Made by a program: the position numbers and the translations under genes. DNA of 64,000 nt, taken from the NCBI RefSeq assembly GCF_009793335.1, contig NZ_WING01000001.1:3348001-3412000 (forward strand). The letters run 5' to 3'. The notes beneath the pieces were generated by a model. It did not search any database and was not told the DNA's origin. It saw only the letters and a program-made list of their open reading frames with translations. Below, one piece after another: positions 8,839 through 16,725 of the stretch (the first letter of the stretch is position 1; each line of letters opens with the position of its first letter). Origin of the DNA: Actinomadura sp. J1-007. GTDB taxonomy: Bacteria; Actinomycetota; Actinomycetes; Streptosporangiales; Streptosporangiaceae.

Positions 8839-10629
8839 TCAGCGGGTGAGCCAGAGGCGGGTGTAGTCGTAGCCGGCGGCGGTCGGGAGGAACCGGGCGC
8901 CGGCGACGCGGCCGGACCGGAAGATCGTGTGGGCCCGGTCGAGCAGCGGGACGATCGCGGCGTCCTCCATGATCCGCTGGTCGGCCTGCTGCCAGTAGCC
9001 GGCCGCGCGGGACGGGTCGGGGGCGGTGAGCGCCGCGTCGATCAGGCCGTTGACCAGGAAGTTGTCGTAGCCGCCGTAGTTGGTGGAGCCGGGCCCGTAG
9101 GTGCGCCCGTCGAACAGCGGCTGGATGATCGAGCGGCCGTTGTTGCCGTACCAGTCGGGCGTCCAGCCGGGCGCGGCGATGTCCCACTTGCCCTCCTTCG
9201 CCTGTTCGGGCGAGGAGATCGTCCGGGCGTAGAAGTCGCCGCCGGTGTCGGCGCGCAGTTCGGCCTCGACGCCGCAGCCGGCGAGGTTGTCCTTGATCGA
9301 CTGGGCGATGAGCTTGTGCACGCTGTTGGTCCGGTACGGGAAGCGCAGCTTCAGCTTCGGGTGCCCCGCCTTGGCGAGGAGCCGGCGGCACTTGCCGGGG
9401 TCGCTGCCCTCCCCGGCGGTCGGGTAGCGGTTGGTGGGCGCGTAGCCGGAGTTGCCCGGCGGGATGACGGTGTGCAGCGGCTGCGCCACGGACGGGCCGC
9501 CGACGAGCTTCACGAGGGCGGAACGGTCGATCGCGTACTGGAGCGCCTGGCGCACCTCTCGCTTGCGGAGCGCGCCGCCGTTGCCGGGGCCGCGGGTGTT
9601 GAACACCAGGTACGGGCTGTTGCTCGGCGTCTCCCTGATCGCGAACCGGTCGTCGCCGCGCAGCCGGGGGATCGCCGACGTTGGCACGGGCTGGTCCCAC
9701 GCGAGGTCGGCGCCGCCCTGCTCGATCTGCTGCTGGACGGTCTCGGGCGAGTCCTGGCCGAACGTGATGCGGATCTTCTCGACGTGCCGTTCGCGCAGGG
9801 GGTCGGTGTCGGCCCGCCACACCGGGTTGCGTTCCAGCAGGTACGAGACGCCGGGGCGGTACTCGGCGATCCGGTACGGCCCGTCGGAGATCGTGTGCTG
9901 CCGGAACTCGCGCCCGTCCGGAACGTGGCGCTCGTACTCCTTGGGCGCCGCGGCCGTGGCCTGGAGCGACAGCAGGTTGAGGAAGTCGCTGGCCGGACGG
10001 GTCAGCCGGAACACCAGCGTGCGGTCGTCCTTGGCTTCGAGGCCCTTGACGTCGTGGCGGTTCTGGTACGCGGCGATGGCGGCGGCGTCCTTGGCGTCCA
10101 CGTCGCGGAACCCGTCGCAGTACGCGTCCATGCCCTTGATCGTGGAGGTGTAGTAGCCCTTGCCCGAGTACGGCGCCGCCGGGTTGCACAGGCGCTCGAT
10201 GCCCCGGACGAAGTCGTGCGCGGTGACGGGCCGCGGCGGCGAGGTGTCCCACCGGACGCCCTGCCGCAGCCGCACCGTGTAGGTCTTGCCGTCCTTGGAG
10301 ATCCCGCCGTTCTCCCTGGTCGGGATCTCGGCGGCGACGTCGGCCTGGACGGGGACGGTCTCGTTGAAGTCGTTGGACGCCTTGGTGCCGAACAGGGTGC
10401 GGGCGAACACGCGGGTCAGCCCGTACGACCCGACGCCGACGGCGCTCGCGGTGTCGAGGTGCTCGACGTCGGACGAGCCGACGACGCGGAGCGTCCCGCC
10501 GTCGCGGGGCGGACCGGCGGCGCCCGCGGGATCGGCCCCGCCGCCGCAGCCGGTGAGCCCGACCGCGAGTCCCGCCAGTCCCGCCGTCATCAGGACGACC
10601 TCGCGTCCCATGAGAACCTCGCGTGCCAT
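8839..10629 (-). CDS. ABC transporter substrate-binding lipoprotein, family 5 (oligopeptide type)
   Basis: A 596-residue extracytoplasmic solute-binding protein (SBP_bac_5/OppA-DppA family). From ATG 10629, chosen because GGAGGACG lies about 6 nt upstream, there is a lipoprotein signal peptide with lipobox LTGC, lipidated Cys at about residue 28. The family pattern follows: DGGTLRVV near the mature N-terminus, DGPYRIAEYRPG and, near the end, a DWYGNNGRSIIQPLF stretch. It would bind peptides or similar ligands outside the membrane. No permease or ATPase genes are adjacent, so it is an orphan binding protein. Its upstream neighbour on the same strand, ino1, is separated by a strong hairpin. Confidence 0.88.
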   Translation of the reverse strand: MAREVLMGREVVLMTAGLAGLAVGLTGCGGGADPAGAAGPPRDGGTLRVVGSSDVEHLDTASAVGVGSYGLTRVFARTLFGTKASNDFNETVPVQADVAAEIPTRENGGISKDGKTYTVRLRQGVRWDTSPPRPVTAHDFVRGIERLCNPAAPYSGKGYYTSTIKGMDAYCDGFRDVDAKDAAAIAAYQNRHDVKGLEAKDDRTLVFRLTRPASDFLNLLSLQATAAAPKEYERHVPDGREFRQHTISDGPYRIAEYRPGVSYLLERNPVWRADTDPLRERHVEKIRITFGQDSPETVQQQIEQGGADLAWDQPVPTSAIPRLRGDDRFAIRETPSNSPYLVFNTRGPGNGGALRKREVRQALQYAIDRSALVKLVGGPSVAQPLHTVIPPGNSGYAPTNRYPTAGEGSDPGKCRRLLAKAGHPKLKLRFPYRTNSVHKLIAQSIKDNLAGCGVEAELRADTGGDFYARTISSPEQAKEGKWDIAAPGWTPDWYGNNGRSIIQPLFDGRTYGPGSTNYGGYDNFLVNGLIDAALTAPDPSRAAGYWQQADQRIMEDAAIVPLLDRAHTIFRSGRVAGARFLPTAAGYDYTRLWLTR

Positions 10630-10739
10630 CCACGTCCTCCACTCGGCCTCGGAAGCGGTGCGCGCATTCACCGGGGGTGTCACAGTAGGGCCGGAGCGTG
10701 ACAACGGCCGCTACATCACCATTTTCCCTATAGAAGTAA

Positions 10740-10779
10740 GGACGCCTTGCCAGTGGGGGTGTCCACTGGCAAGGCGTCC
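10740..10779. terminator. Perfect 17-bp inverted repeat, probable bidirectional terminator
   Basis: The left arm GGACGCCTTGCCAGTGG (10740-10756) is perfectly complementary to the right arm (10763-10779) around a 6-nt loop. It lies 145 bp beyond the ino1 stop and 110 bp before the substrate-binding protein gene. No U-tract follows in either direction, which is common for actinomycete terminators. Confidence 0.6.
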
Positions 10780-10923
10780 CATGCCCTCAGGGGGCGGAAT
10801 CCCAGTTCCCGCGGCTCCGCCCGAAGAGCGGCTCTACCGGACCGTGGGGTCAGACTCTCAGAAGGCGCGCCGGTTTCGGTCGATCCGTGCGGACGGATCG
10901 GACGAACGGGCGGTCCGGGCCGT

Positions 10924-12003
10924 TCAGCGGTCGACGTCGCCGCGGATGAACGCCTCGACCGCGTCGTGCGCCTCGCTGTCGTTGTACTGCTCCGGCGGCG
11001 ACTTCATGAAGTAGGAGCTGGCCGACAGGATCGGGCCGCCGATGCCGCGGTCCTTGGCGATCTTGGCGGCGCGGACCGCGTCGATGATGACGCCGGCGGA
11101 GTTGGGGGAGTCCCAGACCTCCAGCTTGTACTCCAGGTTGAGCGGGGTGTCGCCGAAGGACTTGCCCTCCAGGCGGACGTAGGCCCACTTGCGGTCGTCG
11201 AGCCACGGCACGTGGTCGGACGGGCCGATGTGCACGTCGGCCTTCGCCATCTCGTGCGGGATCTGCGAGGTGACCGACTGCGTCTTGGAGATCTTCTTGG
11301 ACTGGAGGCGCTTGCGCTCCAGCATGTTCATGAAGTCCATGTTGCCGCCGAAGTTGAGCTGGTAGGTGCGCAGCAGCTCGACCCCGCGGTCCTCGAACAG
11401 CTTGGCCATCACGCGGTGCGTGATGGTCGCGCCGACCTGCGACTTGATGTCGTCGCCGACGATCGGCACGCCCGCCTCGGTGAACTTCTCGGCCCACGCG
11501 GGGTCGGAGGCGATGAACACCGGCAGCGCGTTGACGAACGCCACCTTCGCGTCGATCGCGCACTGGGCGTAGAAGCGGTCGGCCTCCTCCGAGCCCACCG
11601 GCAGGTACGACACTAGGACGTCGACCTCGGCGTCCTTCAGGGCCTTGACGACGTCGACCGGCTCGGCGTCCGACTCCTCGATGATCTCGCGGTAGTACTC
11701 GCCGAGGCCGTCGAAGGTGGGGCCGCGCTGCACGATGACGCCGGTGGGCGGGACGTCGGCGAACTTGATGGTGTTGTTCTCGCTCGCGCCGATGGCGTCG
11801 GACAGGTCCATGCCGACCTTCTTGGCGTCCACGTCGAACGCGGCGACGAACTCCACGTCACCGACGTGGTAGTCGCCGAACTGGACGTGCATGAGTCCCG
11901 GGACCCGCGTCTCGGGGGCCGCGTCCTTGTAGAACTCGACGCCTTGGACGAGCGAAGCGGCGCAGTTCCCCACACCGACGATGGCTACGCGCACCGAACC
12001 CAT
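10924..12003 (-). CDS. ino1: Inositol-3-phosphate synthase
   Basis: A 359-residue myo-inositol-1-phosphate synthase (EC 5.5.1.4) that makes inositol-3-phosphate from glucose-6-phosphate for phosphatidylinositol and mycothiol. The N-terminal Rossmann motif [13 protein letters not shown] (residues 6-18) binds NAD. The conserved central segments [33 protein letters not shown] and [12 protein letters not shown] line the active site. The length equals that of actinobacterial orthologues. A padR-type regulator lies 45 bp upstream on the same strand, the same pairing as Mycobacterium Rv0046c/Rv0047c, so the two are probably one transcript. Confidence 0.96.
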   Translation of the reverse strand: MGSVRVAIVGVGNCAASLVQGVEFYKDAAPETRVPGLMHVQFGDYHVGDVEFVAAFDVDAKKVGMDLSDAIGASENNTIKFADVPPTGVIVQRGPTFDGLGEYYREIIEESDAEPVDVVKALKDAEVDVLVSYLPVGSEEADRFYAQCAIDAKVAFVNALPVFIASDPAWAEKFTEAGVPIVGDDIKSQVGATITHRVMAKLFEDRGVELLRTYQLNFGGNMDFMNMLERKRLQSKKISKTQSVTSQIPHEMAKADVHIGPSDHVPWLDDRKWAYVRLEGKSFGDTPLNLEYKLEVWDSPNSAGVIIDAVRAAKIAKDRGIGGPILSASSYFMKSPPEQYNDSEAHDAVEAFIRGDVDR

Positions 12004-12048
12004 CCGGTTGCTCCTTCACTAGGTTCACCCGAGCCCTCGGGCGGCCGT

Positions 12049-12678
12049 TCAGCGGCCGGTCTCCCGGGGCAGGCTGCGGGTGGTATTCGAAGACTTGGCT
12101 TGTTGTTCCTGCTCCGCCCGCTCGCGCCCGATCAGCTCGTTGAGCCAGCGGACCTCGCGTTCGACGGACTCGAGCCCATGGTTCTGGAGCTCGAGGGTGT
12201 AGCTGTCGACCCGTTCCCGGGTCCGCGCCAAGGCGGCGCGCACACTCTCCAGCCGCTCCTCCAGCCGGCTGCGCCGGCCTTCGAGGATCCGCAGCCGCAC
12301 GTCGGCGCGGGTGTGCGAGAAGAAGGCGAAGTGCACGCCGAACCCCTCGTCCTCCCAGGCCGCCGGGCCCGCCTCGGTGAGGAGCTGCTGGAGCCGCTCC
12401 TTGCCCTCGGCGGTGAGCTTGTAGACGATCTTGGACCGCCGGCTCTGGAGCGCCAGCGGCGCGTTGGCCCCCGTCGGCTCCTCGGGCCGGTCCTCCACGA
12501 TGAGCCCCTTGGCGAGGAGCTGCTTGAGGCACGGGTAGAGCGAGCCGTACGAGAACGCGCGGAACATGCCGAGCAGGGTGTTGAGCCGCTTGCGCAGCTC
12601 GTACCCGTGCATCGGGGACTCGTGCAGCAGGCCGAGCACGGCGAGCTCCAGCACGCCCGCGCCCTTCTTGCCAGCCAT
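12049..12678 (-). CDS. PadR family transcriptional regulator
   Basis: A 209-residue PadR-like regulator. The ATG at 12678 begins MAGKKGAGVLELAVLGLLHE; the upstream in-frame extension overlaps the operator and looks untranslated. The winged-helix part holds the family pattern MHGYELRKRLNTLLG and FSYGSLYPCLKQLLAKGLI. The C-terminal third is helical and Arg/Glu rich (RRSRLEERLESVRAALARTR), suitable for PadR coiled-coil dimerisation. It sits directly upstream of ino1 and probably controls it and itself through the palindrome at 12742-12760; the regulated signal is unknown. Confidence 0.9.
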   Translation of the reverse strand: MAGKKGAGVLELAVLGLLHESPMHGYELRKRLNTLLGMFRAFSYGSLYPCLKQLLAKGLIVEDRPEEPTGANAPLALQSRRSKIVYKLTAEGKERLQQLLTEAGPAAWEDEGFGVHFAFFSHTRADVRLRILEGRRSRLEERLESVRAALARTRERVDSYTLELQNHGLESVEREVRWLNELIGRERAEQEQQAKSSNTTRSLPRETGR

Positions 12679-12741
12679 CCGGTTCCCACTTCCGCAGAGC
12701 CGAGGTATCGGCCCGATGTCTCGGGCTGATGTATCGAGCGA

Positions 12742-12760
12742 ATGTATCGGCTCGATACAT
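12742..12760. promoter_or_regulatory. PadR-type palindromic operator
   Basis: The sequence ATGTATCGGCTCGATACAT is a perfect palindrome of two 8-bp arms around GCT, with the ATGT...ACAT edges typical of PadR sites. A further half-site ATGTATCG occurs at 12729-12736. It lies 64-82 bp upstream of the padR start codon, in the promoter region shared with the divergent DUF5318 gene. Confidence 0.65.
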
Positions 12761-12894
12761 CGCAAAGATACGTACCGCCGCGCATCCTGGCAAGTCGCCC
12801 GTCCGGCGCGCCCCCTCCGGAACGGCCCCGGCGATCTTCCAATGCGGGCGGGAGCGCCTTACCCTGCTGCCATGTGGGGTCGGAGCCGCCGCCC

Positions 12895-13272
12895 ATGAGA
12901 CCGAGGCTGGTCGTCGACTACGGCCTCGCGAAGAGGGCGGCCCTCGCCGAGCTCCGCTCCGGGGCGCTGACCAGGGACGACGCCTGCGACGCCCACCCCT
13001 ACCTGCTGCGCGCCGCGCGCCACCACGGCGAGCCCACCGACAAGCCCTGCCCCGTCTGCGCGCGCGAGCGCCTGACCCACGTGACGTACGTGTACGGAGC
13101 CGAACTGGGCCGCTACGAAGGGCGCGTGAAGGCCACCGCCGAGCTGGCGGACATGGACCGCGAATACGGAGAATTCAGGGTCTATGTGGTCGAAGTGTGC
13201 CAAAGTTGCGCCTGGAACCATCTGGCGATGTCGTACACGCTCGGCCACGCGGACCGGCCCGACGAGCGATGA
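12895..13272 (+). CDS. DUF5318 family zinc-ribbon-like protein
   Basis: A 125-residue small cytoplasmic protein. Two cysteine pairs, CPVC (residues 52-55) and CQSC (102-105), would form a zinc ribbon. The middle contains the conserved VTYVYGAELGRYEGR. The family is restricted to actinobacteria and lies immediately upstream of the ponA-type penicillin-binding protein, as in Mycobacterium Rv0049-Rv0050; its function is unknown. I use ATG 12895; longer in-frame starts exist at 12742 but run through the padR operator. It reads divergently from padR. Confidence 0.82.
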   Translation: MRPRLVVDYGLAKRAALAELRSGALTRDDACDAHPYLLRAARHHGEPTDKPCPVCARERLTHVTYVYGAELGRYEGRVKATAELADMDREYGEFRVYVVEVCQSCAWNHLAMSYTLGHADRPDER

Positions 13273-13365
13273 GGAGGGAACGCAGGCCGTCCGACCTGCG
13301 TGGACGCCCGTCCGCCCGAGGCGGTTCCCCACCGTGCACAGCGGCCCCCCGCTCACCAGCCCGCA

Positions 13366-13414
13366 CAGTACTCTTCGGACGACGCACCAGTCGTGAGTCC
13401 CCCTGTTGATGAGG
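13366..13414 (+). promoter_or_regulatory. Upstream block shared by both PBP genes (copy 1)
   Basis: CAGTACTCTTCGGACGACGCA followed by GTTGATGAGGTCGCGTGAG is nearly repeated before the second PBP gene at 16679-16726. The distance from CAGTACTC to the GTG start is 53 nt here and 47 nt in copy 2. It contains the GAGG ribosome site (13411-13414) and probably the promoter, conserved since the gene duplication. Confidence 0.5.
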
Positions 13415-13418
13415 TCGC

Positions 13419-16400
13419 GTGAGTTATCCAAGCCAGCCCAGACCGGACTCCGGGTCTCCAGGGCCGGGCGGGCAGCAGGTCCCCCGTCCCGGCGCCCAGG
13501 CCACCCCGCCCGGCCGTCCCGACGCCCCCTCCGGCGTCCCCGGCGGCGCTCCCGGCGGTGCTGCCGGCGGCGCTCCGTACGGCAGCGGCATGAGCACCGG
13601 CAACGGCCCGAGCGGCGGCGACGCCGGTGGCTTCGGCAGCGCCGGCACCGCCGGCCACGGCGTCCCGGGCCACCTGCCCGGCCCCGGAGGCCAGGCCGGA
13701 GGCCGCCACGCGGCGAACGCCTCGTTCACCCCCGGCAACGGCTCCTCCAGCGGCCCCGGCGGCCCGGGCGGTCCCGGCGGCCCTGGCGGTTCGAGCGGGC
13801 CAGGCGGTATCGGCGCCTCAGGCGGGCCAGGTGGTTCCGGCGGTCCGGGCAGCTCCGGCGGGACGGGCGGCTACAGCGGGACGGGCGGCTACAGCGTTTC
13901 CGGCGGCTCCGGCGGACAGAGCGGACCCGGCGGAACGGGCGGGTTCGGCGGCTCTGGTGGCTCCGGCGGTTCTGGGAGCTTCGGAAGTCCTGGCGCCCCT
14001 GGAAACTTCGGCGGTCCCGGCGGTCCCGGCGGTCCCGGTGGGGCTGGTGGGTCCGGAGGGCCGGGGGGTCCTCGGGTGCCGGGGGGATTCGGGATGCCGG
14101 GCGACGGGCCTCCGCCCGGACGGGGCGGCGGCAAGCGGGGCCTGGCCGATCACCTCAGGTCGCGGCCGACGGGATGGCGGCGGTTCCTGCCGTCGTGGAA
14201 GCTCGTGACGGGCGTCTCGACGCTCGGGTTCGTCGGGGTCTCGACGCTGGTCGGGGTGGCGTACGCCCAGACGCCGGTGCCGGACGTGGGCAACTCCGAC
14301 GCGACCAAGACGGCGGCGATCTTCTACTACCGGGACGGCACGGAGATCGGCCGGATCGGCAAGAACCGCGAGCTGATCGAGATCGGCAAGGTGCCCAGGC
14401 ACGTGCAGGAGGCGGTGATCGCGGCCGAGAACCGCAGCTTCCGCTCCGACAACGGGTTCTCCCCTTCGGGCATCACGCGCGCGGTCTGGAACAACCTGAC
14501 CGGCGGCGAGACGCAGGGCGGCTCGACGATCACCCAGCAGCTCGCGAAGAAGTACTACCTGACCGACGACCGGACGATGACCCGCAAGTTCAAGGAGATG
14601 TTCATCTCCCTGAAGCTGGAGGACAAGCTCGGCACCAAGGACAAGATCCTGGAGCTGTACCTCAACACGATCTTCTTCGGCCGCAACTCGTACGGCATCC
14701 AGGCCGCGTCCCGCGCCTACTTCGGCCCGAAGGTGACGGTCGACAAGCTGCGCCCGGACCAGGGCGCGCTGCTCGCCGCGATCATCCAGCAGCCCGGACG
14801 GCTCGACCCGCGCAGCGAGGACAAGCGGGCGCAGGCGCAGACATTGGCGCGCTACCGCTACGTGCTGGACGGGATGCGCAAGACCAAGGCGCTGTCGCAG
14901 GCCGACTTCGACAAGTACAGCCAGAAGCTCCCCGAGACCAAGCCGGTCGGCGGGCCCGCCACCTACGGGGGCCAGCGCGGCTACATGATCAAGCGGGCGC
15001 TCACGGAGCTGGAGCGGCAGGGCATCACCGAGCAGCAGGTCATCGAGAACGGCCTGCGCATCACCACCACGTTCGACAAGCGCAAGATGGCCGCCGCCAA
15101 GCACGCCGTCGAGAAGACCGTGCCGAACGTGAACCCGTCCAAGCTGCTGAAGAAGAACGTCCGGCTCGGGCTCGCGTCGGTCAACACCGCCAGCGGCGAG
15201 GTCGAGGCGATCTACGGCGGGCCCGACTACCTCAAGCAGTCGTTCGACAACGTGTGGGTGGGGTCGGCGCAGGCGGGCTCGGCGATGAAGCCGTACGTGC
15301 TCGCGGCGGCGCTGGAGAAGGGCTTCGGTCTCAAGAGCCTGGTCGAGGGCCGGTCCGGCAAGTCGTTCGACGGGACGGGCAAGGTCGTGCCGAACGGGCA
15401 GGACGGCAGCGTCGGGCCGTTCCCGAACAGCCACGCGGGCAAGGGCGCGATCAACCTGGTCCAGGCGACGAAGGAGTCGACCAACACCGCGTTCGTGCAG
15501 CTCGCGCTGAAGACCGGCGTCTCGAACGTGGTGAAGACGGCGGAGAAGGCCGGCGTCGACCCCTCGATGGTGGAGAAGTACAAGGGCCAGGTCGGGCTCG
15601 CGCTCGGGATCAACGACCTGCGGCCGATCGAGCAGGCGGCCGGGTACGCGACGTTCGCCAACGGCGGCACCTACCGCCAGCCGCACGTGATCAAGGCGGT
15701 CAAGACGTCCGAGGGGCAGGTCTACAAGACGCTGCGCTGGGAGCAGAAGCCCGACACCTTCAGCGAGGGCGTCACGCGGGACGTCACGTACGCGCTCCAG
15801 CAGGTGGTCAAGCCGGGCGGCACGGCGGTCCCGGCGGCGCTGCCCGACCGTCCGGTCGCCGGCAAGACCGGGACGACCGACAAGAACGTCGCGGCGTGGT
15901 TCGTCGGCTACGTGCCGAAGATCTCGACCGCGGTGACGATGTACAACGAGAAGCGCAAGTCGCTCACCTATCCGGGCGGCGAGGTCGTCGGCGGCTCCAT
16001 TCCCGCGAAGATCTGGCACGCGTACATGGCGGAGGCGACGAAGGGCACGCCGGTCGACCAGTTCCAGCCGCCGGCGTGGGTCGGGTCGCCGCAGAAGTGG
16101 GCGCAGCCGTTCAAGCCGAAGAAGCCGAAGGACGACGGCAAGCCGCCGTGGTGCGACAAGCCCATCGGCAAGTACGACCCGAGGTGCCAGGACGGCGACG
16201 ACGACGACGGCGACAAGCCGCCGTGCCGGTCGCCGTTCCCGGACGGCGACTGCGACCCGAACAAGCCGCCGAGCCAGAACCCGCCCAGGTGGTGGTGCGC
16301 GACGCATCCGGGCCACCCGTCCTGCCGCGGGCACGGAGGCCCCGGCGGTCCCGGGGGTCCGGGCGGTCCCGGAGGGCCGGGCGGGCCGAACTGGCCGTAC

Positions 16401-16448
16401 CCGCAGGAGCAGCAGCCGAGACGGCTCGCCACGAGACCGCCCGGCTAG
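13419..16448 (+). CDS. Class A penicillin-binding protein (GT51 transglycosylase/transpeptidase), copy 1
   Basis: A 1009-residue bifunctional peptidoglycan synthase of the PonA/PBP1 type. GTG 13419 follows GAGG by 5 nt. An N-terminal Gly/Pro/Ser-rich cytoplasmic tail of about 240 residues precedes one membrane helix (about 258-283). The GT51 domain carries AENRSFRSDNGF (catalytic Glu about 336; the usual ED is EN) and GGSTITQQLAKKYYL. The transpeptidase has SAMK (about 621), STN (about 686) and KTGTTDKN (about 816). The C-terminus is a Pro/Gly tail with several cysteines (WCDKPIGKYDPRC, WWCATHPGHPSC). It is the upstream member of a tandem pair with the gene at 16726. Confidence 0.93.
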   Translation: MSYPSQPRPDSGSPGPGGQQVPRPGAQATPPGRPDAPSGVPGGAPGGAAGGAPYGSGMSTGNGPSGGDAGGFGSAGTAGHGVPGHLPGPGGQAGGRHAANASFTPGNGSSSGPGGPGGPGGPGGSSGPGGIGASGGPGGSGGPGSSGGTGGYSGTGGYSVSGGSGGQSGPGGTGGFGGSGGSGGSGSFGSPGAPGNFGGPGGPGGPGGAGGSGGPGGPRVPGGFGMPGDGPPPGRGGGKRGLADHLRSRPTGWRRFLPSWKLVTGVSTLGFVGVSTLVGVAYAQTPVPDVGNSDATKTAAIFYYRDGTEIGRIGKNRELIEIGKVPRHVQEAVIAAENRSFRSDNGFSPSGITRAVWNNLTGGETQGGSTITQQLAKKYYLTDDRTMTRKFKEMFISLKLEDKLGTKDKILELYLNTIFFGRNSYGIQAASRAYFGPKVTVDKLRPDQGALLAAIIQQPGRLDPRSEDKRAQAQTLARYRYVLDGMRKTKALSQADFDKYSQKLPETKPVGGPATYGGQRGYMIKRALTELERQGITEQQVIENGLRITTTFDKRKMAAAKHAVEKTVPNVNPSKLLKKNVRLGLASVNTASGEVEAIYGGPDYLKQSFDNVWVGSAQAGSAMKPYVLAAALEKGFGLKSLVEGRSGKSFDGTGKVVPNGQDGSVGPFPNSHAGKGAINLVQATKESTNTAFVQLALKTGVSNVVKTAEKAGVDPSMVEKYKGQVGLALGINDLRPIEQAAGYATFANGGTYRQPHVIKAVKTSEGQVYKTLRWEQKPDTFSEGVTRDVTYALQQVVKPGGTAVPAALPDRPVAGKTGTTDKNVAAWFVGYVPKISTAVTMYNEKRKSLTYPGGEVVGGSIPAKIWHAYMAEATKGTPVDQFQPPAWVGSPQKWAQPFKPKKPKDDGKPPWCDKPIGKYDPRCQDGDDDDGDKPPCRSPFPDGDCDPNKPPSQNPPRWWCATHPGHPSCRGHGGPGGPGGPGGPGGPGGPNWPYPQEQQPRRLATRPPG

Positions 16449-16678
16449 CGCCGGGCGCGGATCGGCCCGGAGCTCCTGCCGGACCTGCGTTTCGGCCGTG
16501 CGGAAGAAGGACTTTCCGCCGATCGGAAGGTGGACGGCGGGAGCCGGGCGGGAGCCGAACGGAGCCGTAACCGGAATCCGAGGGGGGATAAGTCATGACC
16601 AGTAGCCGCGCGGGAGCGCATTCGTCCTCGCCGTCGTTCCCGAGCCCCGCTCCCCTGCCCCCTGGGCACCGGAGCTCG

Positions 16679-16722
16679 CAGTACTCTCGGACGACGCATT
16701 GCCGTACCCCAGTTGATGAGGT
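16679..16722 (+). promoter_or_regulatory. Upstream block shared by both PBP genes (copy 2)
   Basis: Second copy of the CAGTACTC-TCGGACGACGCA and GTTGATGAGGTCGCGTGAG block described before the first PBP gene, with one base fewer in the CTCT run. It ends in the GAGG ribosome site of the second gene. Confidence 0.5.
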
Positions 16723-16725
16723 CGC

